A DNA stretch of 64,000 bases from positions 62,001 to 126,000 of the forward strand of contig JAMWBK010000010.1 in assembly GCA_029953675.1 (NCBI GenBank). The letters run 5' to 3'. The position numbers were made by a program, and so were the translations under genes. Shown piece by piece: positions 44,577 through 57,415 of this stretch. Each line of letters starts with the position of its first letter. Position 1 is the stretch's first letter. The DNA comes from Rhodosorus marinus. Taxonomy: Eukaryota; Rhodophyta; Stylonematophyceae; Stylonematales; Stylonemataceae. The notes under the pieces were generated by a model, which was not told where the DNA came from, searched no databases, and was given only the letters and a program-made list of their open reading frames with translations.

Positions 44577-46060
44577 CTACGCAACGCTCGTTTTGGCTCG
44601 TTTAGGTGACGGCGGCCGATCAACCTGAACGTCGGACTCGTCGTCTTCGCTACTATCGTCCTCGTCGTCTTCCTCTAGTGGTACTCCAGTTAGCTCGGCG
44701 CGCTCTCTTCGAACCTTTTTCTCCGCTCTTCTAGCCTTCTTGGCGTGCCTTCGTTCACGCTTTTCGGCGATTTTCTGTTGATTTGGGCCAAATAGCTAAG
44801 TCAAAATCTGGAGAGCATCGAGGGTATGTACCTGTAAGCGATTTTCTAATGGTTGGTCGCAAACCTTTTCCTTTCGCTTATAGACATCGCTCTGTGGATC
44901 ATTCTCTGGTAAGGAGCATCGTCGTCTTCGTCTTTCCATGTCTGCCATTAGCTCGTGGTTACCAGCCTCTACAATGTAACTGCTGCAACTCCTCAGCTCC
45001 TTGACAATCTCATCCACCTAGTTTGAAAGCGGGGTGAATAGACCGAGGGTTCCCGCAACGAACAACGATTTCTGTCAACGTGATTGCCTCTCGTCGAAGA
45101 CAGGATTAGGTTTCATACCTCCGACTCAAGCTCGTTCAGTAACTCGATTCCCCCTCGCTCTTTCTCCAATATCAACTTGAGCAGCCCCGTCATGTCCAGC
45201 GATTCTTTTATTCGAAGCGCAGCGTCTTTCAGAGTACCCAAGGCAATCTTAGCTGGTGGGTATCGAAACTGAAGATCTGTGTGGATCGCAGTAGTTGTGA
45301 TGATTTCACGTGCAACCTTGCCAATTTCCGCAGCTCGATCCCTATCCTGAGCAGAGTCCAAGAGCTGCTTGATCTTGGTTTTTGAGCGAGATCGATTACA
45401 ATCTGTAAGTCAACGTTTTGTCTTCCGAATACTTCCAGTGGAGATGAGCTGATCTTGACTTACAAGCGCTTCCAACGAACGGTATGGGTGAAAACAGACC
45501 AGTTGAAACTTAAGGGCTTCGAAAAACCCTAGCTCGACACTCAATATAACCGAGGCCGGAATTTCTTCTGCAACATTCCCATCTGTCGGCGCTTGTTCAC
45601 ATAGGACCTGCGCTTCTACCACGGTCTCTTCTACCTTAAACGCAGCGTAGATTGCAGATAGCCTTTGGAACGAATAGCGAAACAAGAAGAGGACGCGATC
45701 AGACTGAGCCACAATCCGAGGTAGATGCTCAAGGCACAAAAGGTTCGGGGCAAAGGCTTACGTCACCACACTTGGATTGAAGTCCATAATGCTCCTGTCC
45801 AAGAAGAACCTCTTGAAGTATGAAACTGCCGTCGCTGCCGATTTCGTAGGCAATTTCATACTTTTAACTATATTGACGATTCTCCTCTCATAATAGCAAA
45901 GCAACGTTCGCTCTTGCTCAACAGAAATGGCGTCATTTTCCAACCCTTTCGCATTGATCCTCGTAAGAGCTCGATTTCGACTCACTTTTCTCCTTTGCAC
46001 AATCTCATCCTTTGAAAACGACCACACAGACCGCTGACTGGATGTCGCATAACATGACAT
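44577..46060 (-). CDS. CCNH: Cyclin H (CDK-activating kinase / TFIIH subunit)
   Basis: Five exons, 46060-45762, 45662-45464, 45373-45119, 45017-44865 and 44774-44577, join in phase to 367 aa. The first cyclin box shows EQERTLLCYYERRIVNIVKS, then TAVSYFKRFFLDRSIMDFNP, which runs across the intron into SAIYAAFKVEETVVEA. This is the cyclin H signature, with the Y-F-K-R-F-x-L pattern. The second fold has FEALKFQLVCFHPYRSLEAL and DLQFRYPPAKIALGTL. Cyclin H pairs with CDK7 (and MAT1) to phosphorylate the T-loops of cell-cycle CDKs and, within TFIIH, the RNA polymerase II tail. TFIIH also serves eukaryotic excision repair. The C terminus is a charged helix (KRERRHAKKARRAEKKVRRE) followed by an acidic tail, longer than in human CCNH (323 aa). 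Two acceptors end in AAG. Confidence 0.9.
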
Positions 46061-47565
46061 CCTCAAGACCTATCCTCAAAACCAAAACCAACCACTGCTG
46101 CTTTCTACTCCACAGGGCTTTTACCTATCGCTTCCTAGCCATGGCTTCATACCCCAACAGCAAAGTTGGATTCAATCATCAGCTGGTCGATCCTAAAACG
46201 TACAAGCAAACAATGTATGCAAATCACACCCGAGTGAGATGGCCGTCTTCAACAAGAGCATAAAGACAGCTGCTTGCAATCAATCCGTGGATCCGTTTAG
46301 AGCTCCGTGTCCCACAGCGGAAGTGTATCGTGTCTACCAGTAGCCCGTACCCCGAATTGGAAGTAGCCAACGCTGCTGAGGAACAGCTTCGAAGGGTTTC
46401 CGATTTAGCTTTTACTATCGCTTAACAGTTTCAGGTCCAATCAAGCAGTCTGGTGTGCTGGGCTGATGAACGAGCTATGACGACTCATCGGACTTGGCAG
46501 GGGACGGTCAAGACTATCCTCTAACGTGGGGCGATACCAAGGCGGTCGCTTTTGTTCGAAACATTGTTATAGAGTACTAGACAAGTTGGCAATGCGATCT
46601 GGTTTGAACTGCCCAAGAGCTAGGTATGCCAACCGTTTACGCCGTTTGAGTCCCACCGTCGCTAGCCGATGGTCCATAAAGGTTCTTTTCAGAAGGAGTC
46701 CGCTGAAAAGAATAAAATACGGTTGGAGAAGAGCGTGGCTTTCCCGAACAGAGTCGGCAAGTCCAGCACGGCGAATTGAGTGTCCCCGTTTTGTAGGTCT
46801 ACGTTGACTAGTTGCAAGCTCGGGAAGCAAGTTCTCCGGACAACTCCTTGGCGGCCGACTCCAAACAAGCACGTTCGCTGTCCCTCTTGCATGTAGTCCA
46901 AACCTAAGTAACCAAAGCTTGTATTCTTGTCTCCAGGATGTGGAAGGGGCTTCGGTCGGGCAATCGCCAGCTCTCACCCCTAGCGACTTCCTCCCCACTA
47001 TGTAGAAGTCTGCTCGGGCTACATCTATCAATTCAGTTCTCCATCTGACCCACAACCACATCGCCTGGGCCACGTAACACCCTCCGTTTTCTGTCAGTCC
47101 AGGATCCTTTTGATATCCGCAGAAAACCCGAACTTGACCGCAGACCCGCCAGGGTTTAGCTTAGCACCCTTCTTTCCCCAAATGGAAGAAGACAAAGCCT
47201 CCCGGACGTCACGAGCAGATACACTCTTAAGATCTATTTAAGTGTCACCTTAGTTTCAATCAGCAATAAGACTGTTTGCTGAACATTAAAATATTTGGAG
47301 AACAAAAGAGTACGAAGTTTAGCGACTCTTAATTGGGATTGTATATTATAAGTATCGGGTGTAGCGATGGATGTCGCTGTGTCGGATGGAGGGATACTAA
47401 AGGGTATGGCTGGTGGGGGATGTGAAAGCCGTTTGATAGAGCTCTGAGGCTACAAATACTACATGAAAAGTTCCAAGCTTCTGGGAGGTTAGGTGGTTGC
47501 GTTTTGTGTTCGGATTTATCTTTTGGATTTCCGTCAGGCGGTCTGTTCTATTCGGAAGAGCAAAG
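46061..47565. other. Divergent intergenic region between cyclin H and CAND1
   Basis: 46060-46200 is A/C-rich and about 47330-47565 is G/T-rich on plus, each facing its gene. A minus-strand frame of 168 codons (46567-47073) and its overlapping frames have no convincing domain. No repeat or RNA gene was seen. Confidence 0.45.
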
Positions 47566-50500
47566 ATGGCGATGGTGTTCACCGTGCGTGAGACGCTGGA
47601 GAAGATGCAGCACACGGACCCTGATCTTCGTTATATGGCGCTCTCAGATCTGAAAAATGAGTTGAAGAACGGTCTAAAGCCGCGCAAGGGGGAAAAGGAA
47701 CTGGTACCTAGCCGAATCCACTCTGAACAAGCTCCGAGGAAGTACAATGAAGTCACTGATCATTTTCCAATCTAATCGGAGCCTCATTACAGATACAGCG
47801 CTATCTCTTCGAGCTGTTAGATGATCCAACGAGCGATGTTCAAGGCATGGCGATACAGTGCCTTCCATTGTTCATTACCGAGGCAGCGTCCGCCAGACTT
47901 GCAGCAGAGGCAGTATCTAAACTTTGCGAACTCCTTGGGCCTGAGGCTAGGCCAGGAACTATAGGCAGGGTGAGTTTATTCAATGGAGCTTTGTTGTGGG
48001 GCCTAGCCGATTGCAAATTGCTTTGTCTTGGGGACAGCGCTGATAAGAGCGCTGTTAAAATTTGACAGGATCAGATTATGTCGGACTCGGACATCCAACT
48101 GAGCGGCAGCAGAACCATCCAAAGCATCGCCTTTCTCTTGCTCAAGTCGACGTTGGATGGGCTTCCCGTGAAAGGCAGTGGTCAGTTTGCTGCTGTCATC
48201 CATCTTAGCACCGGCCGTCCGTGAAAATGACCGTCTAGCCTCTTTTTTTTGCTGTGAAGTCACAATAGCCGTAGTTGAAACTCTAGCAAAGTACTTGATG
48301 AGCATAGGACTGTCCGACAGCTCCGACTCGAAACATCACGGAATAAGAGTAGATAGCCTTGAGCTACTACGGGACATGCTCGCAAAGTTTCAATCGCCTA
48401 TGGCCCAATTCTATGATGACATAGCTCGGGAACTCTTGGGAATGATCGACGCAACGCAGGTACGCGCCCGATAAGCCGCTGGAAACCGTGAGCCAGGAAA
48501 CTGGCAGGATTTTGGGCGCTTCCATACGCACATTCTGAATACTTTGTGAATTTGTTGAAGCTGAATACGTACTTCGCGTACCTCAGGCAATTCGTCGCAA
48601 GGCTGCAGCATGCATAGCAACCCTGTCAACGGTGTGTTCATCGGAACTGTTGGCCACGATACTATCGGAGCTCATTGATCCTCTAAGCAACCAGACTATG
48701 TCCACCGACAAGGTAAGCGAACCGTACTACCTTGCCGACCATTCCTTTGGGCAAACGGGACGAGGTAGACCCACATCGCTCTAAACGAACCGGCTTCCAA
48801 ATCTCAACTTGCACCAAGCTCTCGAACAGGATTCAATACGTCGGCACGATCACGAAGTCCTCCGCACATAAAATGGAACCGGAGCATCTGAGCATCGCCA
48901 TGGATGTTATTTTCTCCAGCATGGCAGACCTTGGTTCTGATGATCTCGACTTTTTCGAAGCGTGCCTTCTTACGTTAGAGTCGATTGCTGCGAAGAACCC
49001 TTCCGAGGTTGGAGTGCCATCCTGATCAGAAAATAAGCAATTGCCGATGCGTGTTGTGCTAAAAGGCTGGTCCTTTTCTTGTCGTCTGTAGTTCTTGAAG
49101 AAGTTAGACCCAGCGTTAGAGCTGCTCACGAGGTGCGCCAAGTACGACCCAAACTATATGGACGGAGGGGACGACGTAGAAGACGACGACGAGAGTATGT
49201 TCGATGAAGACTCGGACAACGGGCTCCTCTACGAAAGCGATGACGATGACATGAGTTGGAAAGTCCGTCGAGCAGCGCTGCGCTGCGTACGTACAATAGT
49301 CTGGAGCAGGTTGGTGGATTCCTGGAACTACAGCTTGTGGAATGTGGAAATTGCATGAATGCGCTTTGCAAAAACGTTTGTCGTAGTAGTCTGGCCTTCT
49401 TCGCGAACTTATTCTCGTTGCCGTTTTCTGAAGGATTATGCCTGTTGATGTAATGTATAACACATTGGGCCTGCTGCTGCTCTCGAGACTGCGTGAGAGG
49501 GAGGAGAATGTTAGGGTTGACCTGTACGCGACTTTCGCTGATGTATTGAAGGAGGGCGGCTACGCCAACAAGAAGCGAGAAGTCCCGGGCGATCGTATGG
49601 TCGAGGGCTCAGATTTCGCCGATCAGAGCTCGGAAATGGGGGAAAAAATCGATAGCATCGTGCTGCAAATACGAGAAGCTGCCCCTCGTCTCGCGTCAAC
49701 GGTCAAAAAGGATCTGGCAGGCAAACCAGGGAAGGCTGCATTGAGCACTGTGTGTGTTCTGCTGGAGCTAGCGAGTATAGATCCGGAACATATGGCTGGG
49801 TAAGTTGCTGACTACCTTTCTCCCACATGGATATGCATCTGGGTGGGCTCCCCGAGTGCTGAAGTCTACATGCGTTGAGACAACGAAGTACCCAAACAAG
49901 CACCATGTCTGAGTTTAGCATGCGTGATTATTTGTCTCAGGGTGTTGACTCCGCTGATCCCCGAGCTGGAAAGCTGTATCACCGAGCAGAACGTCCAGGT
50001 TAAGTCCTCGATCTTGGTGCTTGTCTCACGATTGCACCTCGCAGACGTTTCAATTGTACCCTTCCTGAACCTGCCACTTCGCGCAGTTGAGGACCGATTC
50101 TACAAGATCACCGCTCAAGCGCTGCAGCTGTGCGCAAAGATTCTCAGCGCGACCCATACTGGACCACCGGACCTCAAAGCGTCAACGAAAAACTTCACCT
50201 TAAAGGTCCACGAAATCTCCAAGGAGCGCGTGGTCGCAGCGAAGCAGGACTCGGAGGTGAGAAAGAGCGGTGACGGTGGTATTGTTGTATCATGACGCAT
50301 CCGAAGCTCACAGGGTTCCCGGCTCGCCTCAGGTTCGACAAGCAGCGATTGAAGTTCTTGGTGTTTGCGTTGCAAACTATGCCGAAGTCCTCGGTAACCA
50401 GACAGCCGGTGAAACGGTCGGCTTGCTTTGCCGGCGGTTAAATAGTGATGTGAGTGGATTGCAATATCGATGGTTTTGAGGGCATACGTGCTAGTGCTGA

Positions 50501-53303
50501 TAGCAGCTAAAAACTCTTGTTCGTGGTGCTCTCAGGTGACTGTTCTTGCAGCGCTTAAGGAGGTTGACCGGATCGCGGAGAGTCCAATGGCCGGTTTGCT
50601 CTTGCCAATGGTTCAGGAGTTGGAGACGACTGTGACTAAACTCCTACGACAGAAGAATGTTGATGTTAGACGGGTAGGTGTAGATGCTCCTTAATCTTTC
50701 CGTGCACCACCGAAGGACTGACTCGTCGTACTGCTTCTTCTCACAATCGCAGGCCGCACTCCAGGCGCTGCTGGACTTGGTACCAGACCTTCCTCGGAAA
50801 GCTGATACGGAGCTTCTCAGAGAAGTATCGAAGGTGATGACTGAGGATGAACTTCGCTCGGCTGCCCTCGCGATGGCAGTTGTAACAGAGCTGGTTTCCA
50901 CAAGGAAAATCAGCGTTATTCACGCAGTCGCAGATCTGGCGTGGGATCCGTTTCTCAAGCTTGCGAGTTCATCCCTACCGCAAGGCCAAATTTTAGAGGC
51001 AATGTCCTCGCTCCTAAAGGCTCTGGCAGAGGTACCAAGTTTGCTCTGGAAATAGCTGTTCTTGAAATGGTTCTGTCGAGAAAGTCTAATATCGTCCTTC
51101 CGCATGCAAACGTTCGTGCGCGCAGAACGAGGGGGTTGATTCAGCACTTCCAGTGACTCGGATGCTTAGTGACCTATCTGAAATCGGAGTGAAGCAGATT
51201 TCAGACGACAAGAGGCTCAATGCGCAATCGACTGCGACATGTGTCTCTGTTCTCGTTCGAGAATCTAGAATTGGTCTAAACTTGCTCCTGACAGAAGACA
51301 ACCTATGTAAGGTGGATAGCGAACACTGCCCCCTCCGCCGTTTTCGCCATTGCTTCACGGAGTTTCCCAATGAGCTCACCAACTGGAAACCTTTGTTTGC
51401 CCATCGTTGAAAAGCTAACTTGCAAGGCCTTGACATGGAGAAGAGTTCCAGTAGGAGGATCTTTCTGCTTGCGTGCATAGCCGATCTCGGACGAAGCGCT
51501 GCCCGGACAAGTGAAGCCTTTCCAGAACCACTGCAAGAAATTGTGCTCAAGATCCTGTTGGATTCAAACGAGGAAGGCGAAAGATCTATGGCAGCGCTGG
51601 CATTGGGAGCCATTTGCAGTAATGATCGCAACAAGTACGCACGTAACGGCAGAAATCTTCTTCTCATCGGGTATGGACTGCTAAGCGCAAGTCGACACTC
51701 TGTTTAACCGCCCACCTGTTCAAAGGGGAATCAAATTTTTCATCGACTTGATTCGTGAGATACCAGAGAAGCGCTATCTCTTGCTAACCTCTTTGAAGGA
51801 GACTATGATTGTTATGGAGCGTGAATATGTCGTCGAATACGGACGGGAACTGCTTCCGATCCTCCTTGCTGGGGATGAGACCCTCTCGGACGCATCGGAT
51901 GCAAACGGTAAGAGAGGTCAAGTAGACCAGCGTTTGCGCGTTTGATTCTGATCAACACTTGGGTACATGTCTTTCTTGCCAAGCGGAAGGTGCCTCCACG
52001 GCTAAGGACGCTGGAAAGGACAGCTTGCAAACAGCGACCGCCGAGTGTTTGGGTCAGCTTGCAAGTGCTGACCCTTCCGTACTTGACAAACTCGAGCAGG
52101 TAACTATACGTCGTTGCTGATCTCAACGTACGAATATTTGCCAAGCGAGTCTTGAGTCTTGAAAACCGTGCAACGGGTTGTTTCTCCTTCTCTCTCATCA
52201 GATCTACCTCGACAGCTCAAAGTCGGCGATGTATCGGGCACCGCTGGTGCTAGCCCTGAAGTATGCGGTTCTTGCGGACCGGGGCGTGACATTAGACGAG
52301 AGGTTAAGCCAGCGGGTCTTGGCCTTGGAGAACCTGCTTCCTGGCCCGGAAACTATTGAAGCCGTGAGTTTAAAGCCAGCGCAACTGAAAGTTTGCTGGT
52401 GAGGAATCCTTGCTTTCTCGTTCCTGTGAGTCTCACTGTCATGCTCGCTGTTCTCACCAAAGGCTGAGGCGCCAGTGGTCAGGGCGGCGGTGTTGGCACT
52501 TGACGCGGTGATGAGGACAAGACCAGCAGTGCTGATTGAGAACAGCTCCAGGCTGTTCCCTCGAGTATACCAGCTCATGAAGAGGAATCACAGGCTCGAA
52601 AGGGAGATCGACCGTGGACTGTTCCTCTTGCAAGAGGATGACGGACTTGATATCCGAAAGGTGGCATTCGTTCTCATGGGTTCTGTGCTAGCGCGGGCAC
52701 CGAGGTTGTGCTGGCAAGGAAAAACGTGTTTTTCTTGTTGTTGGTTTCTCCAGCTGAGATTTTTCTCTCTTTTGTGGAGCAGGCTATTGGATGTCCCAGC
52801 GTACACGGAACTACTTGCTTCGGGGCTTACCGACGACACCGAAGTGAGAGTATTGGCGCAGCTAGGCTTGATAGATATTCTGCGATCACCGTGTTCGCTT
52901 GGCGTTCTTCCGTGTTTGGGGAAGATTGTCGAAGCTTTGACGCAAGTGCTGGGCGCAAAGGTGAAGGAGAACGCGGTAGTACAGGAGATTGAGAGACACG
53001 AGGTAGCTATTCAGCACGAACCAAACTAGCTTGTCATGCTTCGACTGAGTCGACGCGCAGGGGTATGTTAGAAACTTCGATACGTTCTGATTGGAGCGAG
53101 CGCGGCGCGACTCTTCTTCCAAAACTTAGGAATCTCTTCGGGGAGCGCTGAGGGTGGTGTACGCCATGGAACAATTCCCAGCTGCTAGCAGCGAACCCAG
53201 CTTTGTTGGCCTGATGAATGACGTGGTTAAGACGCCAGCTATCGAAGCGCGATATGAGAAGCTACTCGAACAAGCCAACCCAATCGAATCTGATCACACT
53301 TGA
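47566..53303 (+). CDS. CAND1: CAND1, cullin-associated NEDD8-dissociated protein
   Basis: Twenty exons join in phase to 1286 aa, near the usual 1230. They start at 47566, 47793, 48069, 48260, 48587, 48819, 49092, 49434, 49941, 50333, 50536, 50753, 51126, 51427, 51726, 51984, 52202, 52463, 52783 and 53130. They end at 47703, 47969, 48180, 48459, 48712, 49007, 49309, 49799, 50256, 50449, 50673, 51031, 51306, 51634, 51907, 52099, 52363, 52704, 53002 and 53303. CAND1 is an all-HEAT-repeat exchange factor that wraps un-neddylated cullin-RBX1 and swaps substrate receptors of SCF-type ubiquitin ligases. Landmarks are DPDLRYMALSDLKNEL at the N terminus, KYDPNYMD followed by an acidic insert and DDDMSWKVRRAA (about 340-380), REREENVRVDLY, DRFYKITAQAL, PEKRYLLLTSLKE, and DDGLDIRKVAF near the end. 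Intron 18 (52705-52782, 78 nt) is stopless and in frame. Seven acceptors end in AAG. Confidence 0.95.
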
Positions 53304-53616
53304 AAACTGGTCTCAACCATCATGCTCTGCGGACAATGAGGGCTTCGTCTGTTCGACATTGCCTCGATGCGTGTTAGCACTTATCTTCCCCGCACCCCGC
53401 TGCATTCGGCCTATCGCCGGTGACGGTGTAAACAGTATATAGTCCACAAGTATTAAAGTAGCAGAGGCATAGGCTGTTCTCTCTAGACACCATGACTCGA
53501 CCGAATCGATGACGGACGTCGGTCCCCTTTCACAACTTCAAGCAAAGAAATGAATAATGAAAGTAGCTTTATGACCTTCTAGAAGCTTTACAATTATCAC
53601 TCAGCCGCGCGCAAAC
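53304..53616. other. Convergent spacer between CAND1 and RPS30
   Basis: 313 bp between two stop codons. Nothing recognisable beyond presumed 3' UTRs. Confidence 0.5.
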
Positions 53617-54069
53617 CTACGAGTTCGAGTTCGGCGACTTCTTCTTTCCGAATCCGACAGCAACCGAGGAGAACCGCCTAAGCAGGAAAACGACAAAGAG
53701 ACGCACGCAATAAGTGACAAACTTCCAACCGCGAGAAACAACCGCAAACCCTTTACAGGCTAAGAGCATAAAATTTGAGAACGAAACCTACTTGTTGTAC
53801 TTCATCTTCTGGAAGGCACGTCCACGAGGGAGCTTCACCTTCTCCATCTTCTCAACCTTCGGGGTCTGACCCCTAACCTTACCCGCACGAGACAAAGAGC
53901 CGTGAACCTTGCCTAGAAATTACAATAGAAATAACAAGTCCCTGGTCAGAACCCATAATTCAAACACTGCAAACGCAGCAACGCCGCATATCGCGCCCCA
54001 ACTCCACAAGCACCACAAAGCAAAAACTACCTCACATAAACGATAGCCCAAAGACTAAAACTTACCCAT
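53617..54069 (-). CDS. RPS30: 40S ribosomal protein S30 (eS30)
   Basis: Three exons, 54069-54066, 53912-53792 and 53677-53617, give 61 aa. It is a small basic protein of the 40S subunit near the decoding centre. [33 protein letters not shown] and VGFGKKK are nearly invariant in eukaryotes. The first coding exon is only ATGG; the donor GTAAGT follows at once and the intron (153 nt) ends TTCTAG. The start is therefore certain only because GKVHGS must follow Met. There is no ubiquitin-like fusion as in animal FAU, so the gene follows the fungal and plant form. The long upstream tract at 54140-54480 is extremely G-poor on plus, that is G/T-rich on the sense strand, as expected for a strong promoter in this genome. 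Confidence 0.93.
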
Positions 54070-55135
54070 AATTTCAAGCCAAAAAAACCAGACCAAAACA
54101 CTCCGAAACTGACAATAAGGAAAGATCCTCTCCTTCAAACAATGCCCTCTTCAAACCTAATCAACACTACTACTCCTCACCCTCTTCCTCCCCCACCACT
54201 AGACCACCTCAAAAACGCCCTAAATTCCCCGACCAGCCAAACCCCCACCAACGCAAACCAACCAAACCAAATGCCACCCCCAAAAACGACGACTAACAAC
54301 CCCACCCCCCACCACGCTACGTATTTTTCCAAGTTTCCAAATACACTAAATAAAACCAACCTTATCGTCAAAAACAAAAACCCCCCCCCCTTCCACCCCT
54401 TTCGTTCAGACATGAAAACCATCGCGGATTCGTTTCCCCGTCGTCAACCACCGGGGCTCTTACCAAACCCTACAAAACTCTTCTAAAAAACCTTATCACT
54501 TTTTATTGGACTTACTAAACTCTAAAAGACACGTATTAAATTTTAACTCGCTTTACGTACGATCATATGACACGTGCAAGTTTATAATTAGTTTCATTTC
54601 TAAATAATTTAATTAATTATTCAATTACTAGACAAGCTGTCCTTTCTAAGGGAGGCGGAATTTTGGTTTTGAGAAAGGGACCGTAGGATGGGGGCGGGCG
54701 TTGGACGATGACGAAGGCGGCCGGGGCCGTTTTCCAATTTTTTTGGTATGGTTTTTTGGGGAAATGGGGGAAATTTGACCAAAGTATCTGGTAAGATTTT
54801 CGGGAAAGGAGATTTCATATCTGGATGTTCTTTAACGACGAGAGTGGGGATGTAGTAAAGGGAATCCTACTGATTCGTTGTGTTTTGTTGTTCTGTTGGT
54901 TGCTTTTCTCGAGACTCGTTTTTGGTGTGAAGCGTTTATTTGGAAGCTTGGGAGTTTTGAAGGAGTCAGGAACCGTTTGTATAAGTCTTGTCTGGCTTGA
55001 GAGGGGTTACTTGCAAGCACCGGTGAACTGCGGGGAGGTGTTGGTGCTTTGAGTTCTGGCTACTGGTTTCTGCTCTGGACTTTGAACTGTGGAGCTCTGA
55101 GGGAAGGTTGGTGAGTTTACCCCTGCGCTGAAGGC
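54070..55135. other. Divergent promoter region of RPS30 and rlmN
   Basis: 54140-54480 is A/C-rich on plus (8 G in the 120 bases 54181-54300 by my count). 54490-54640 is an AT-rich core. 54655-55080 is G/T-rich. This is the clearest two-sided example of the skew pattern. Short frames inside it have no domain. Confidence 0.55.
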
Positions 55136-56828
55136 ATGGGTTTTGTGGGGGTATTTGGTGGTATTACGGGGTTTCGAAGGGGAAGGGCGTTGTGCGTTGT
55201 GCCGGAGCTGACTACGGATATCGCAGCCGGGAGCCTGCCAACGGACGAAAATGGACGAGTGCTGTTGAAAAACTTGTCCCGGACACAGCTGGATGACTTT
55301 GTCACGAGCCTTGGAGAGAAGCCCTTCAGGGCTGCGCAGCTTTGGAGGTGGATGTACCATCCCGACAGCTTGGTTGGAACATTTGAAGAGATGACAGATT
55401 TGAGCAAAGCCTTCCGAGCAAAACTTGAGGACCACTCTCGAGTGGATTCCTTAACCCTGAACGACACTCACGTCGCAAAAGACGGAACTAGAAAAATCAC
55501 TTACAAACTGGAAGACGGTGGCATCATTGAATCCGTCTGGATTCCAACGAATGACAGGGTCACGCTCTGTATATCGAGTCAGCTCGGATGTGCGCTGAAC
55601 TGTCAGTTTTGCTTCACCGCCAAGATGGGCCTGCGCAGGCATCTATCCTTGGGGGAAATTGTGGACCAGGTAGTCCTCTCAAAGCGCTTTTTCGATGACA
55701 AGGACGAGACCGGAAAGCGTATTACGAATATTGTCTTCATGGTTGGTTTCCCCTTTAGTCTGTCATCACCGGATGGGTTCCAGCTGGTTGACAATCGCTT
55801 CACTTGTCCAACTCTGTCTAGGGAATGGGAGAACCCCTCCACAACACAGAAAACGTCATCCAAGCGACAAACATTCTCACGTCAAATAAAGGACTTGGAC
55901 TCAGTCATAACAAAGTTACGGTCTCGACGTCTGGATTGGTTCCCGAGATTGTGCGGTTTTTCAAGGTAAGGGCAGGCCTCTCACCAATCGGATTTTCGGC
56001 AAGGACTCTTCGTTCGCGCAAGGTCTTATGGACATTGCTTGTCCTTCTCCACCCCACCCAGGAATCACCGGCGAACCTGGCAGTTAGCTTGAACGCCACT
56101 ACGGATGAGATCCGGGACTGGATCATGCCGATCAACAAAAAGTATGATTTGGCATCTCTGCTTGGAACATTGAAAACCGTTGTACCAAGAAGAGAGGACG
56201 GAAAGGCCCTGAAAAAGGTAATCGACACAGGTTTCTCGGGATACCCATTTCGTGTGGGAGTGAAGACTGCTGAAGCTTTGGCTTGCTCGCTGTCCGCTTA
56301 AGCCCTTAACTGATGTTTTTTGGTTTGCTTGGTTTCTGCCCCCGCAGATTTTCTTCGAGTACGTCCTGCTTAAGGGAGTAAACGACACGATGGACGACGC
56401 CAAAAGAATCGTAAAGCTCACTTCCGGAATTCCGTGCAAGGTAACGTTTCCGAAACCGATTGAGGCACCTTATGTCGTCGGTGGTTCGACCGCATTTGTT
56501 CCCGACAACCTGAGGGAGGGATTTGCTTCTGATTCCCGGGAACTCGTTGCGCATGGATCAGGTTAACCTCATTAGCTTCAATCCACATTCTGGTACGGAG
56601 TTTGAGCCTTCCCCACCGGAGACCATGGAAATGTTTAGTCGGTACTTGGCGTCCAAAGGTGTCAGAGTCACCGCTAGAGCAAGCCGAGGGGACGACGAGA
56701 TGGCCGCTTGTGGCCAGTTGGGAAAACCTGGTGACAAACCGAGTCCTCCACGGACCAAGATTCCTCCGACGTTTGAGGGGAAGGTGAAGGGAGGCAGCAC
56801 TAAAAGGCGAGTGGGGAGGAACCCATGA
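55136..56828 (+). CDS. rlmN: RlmN-type dual-specificity RNA methyltransferase (radical SAM), probably organellar
   Basis: Five exons, 55136-55741, 55822-55965, 56062-56217, 56348-56440 and 56562-56828, join in phase to 421 aa. RlmN makes C2-methyladenosine at A2503 of 23S rRNA and A37 of some tRNAs. The radical-SAM cluster motif is CALNCQFC (C152, C156, C159), directly after [10 protein letters not shown], whose Cys is the methyl-intermediate-resolving residue. The second catalytic Cys is in [12 protein letters not shown]. Other blocks are [56 protein letters not shown] and [13 protein letters not shown]. The first about 35 residues are hydrophobic and basic without acid, compatible with a plastid or mitochondrial transit peptide. 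Eukaryotic RlmN homologues generally act in organelles. A basic C-terminal tail of about 45 residues follows the family core. Divergent from RPS30. Confidence 0.94.
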
Positions 56829-57415
56829 TTCACTTTTCGCCGAGCAATCAATGCAAGCGATGCTGTGTTTTGTTTTTTTTAGCAACTAGCGTCGTTCGAC
56901 ATTGGCCACTGAAGACCCGAAGAGGGAGGTTGCAGGACTTGGGGGAGGGAGTGCTTGGTCTTTTCTGTTGTGCAATATCTGGAGAGCTCACCATGCACGG
57001 GCACCACACCGGGAGATTGCAACTCCAGGCCAATGTCAATGGTTGACTGGTCGTCTCTTCTGACCGCGGGTCCGCTCGTGACGAAGCTTCATCGGCAGGT
57101 ATGCCATTATCGTGTTTTTTTTATTTGGAACAGACTACTACAACAGCACTTGGGATTTCCAAACCAAGTGCTCGCCAATTCGTACGGTGCTTAAAATGCT
57201 TTGATTTCTCACACAACGAATCGGGAAATAAAATAACAAAGGCGCAAGGCGACAAAAAGCTTAAAAACGCTCAATCTTGAAAGGACTGTTAAACTAGACA
57301 AACAAATAGATGTGGCCGACTTGACTTGAGGGACCGCTGAAGCTCCAGGTCCAAGGACAACTCCCCAACAGACGAATAGTACATACACGCGTACAAGGTA
57401 AGCGAAACCCGGTGC
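56829..57415. other. Convergent intergenic region, no supported gene
   Basis: Lies between the rlmN and MYB stop codons. Short frames only. If the MYB gene has a further 3' exon (its stop codon overlaps a GTAAGC donor), it would fall in this region. Confidence 0.4.

Noticed and set aside
46567-47073. 168-codon minus-strand frame as a possible retroelement fragment
   Set aside because: No reverse transcriptase, integrase, protease or Gag motif could be recognised, and overlapping frames are equally open. It lies between two outward-facing promoter tracts.
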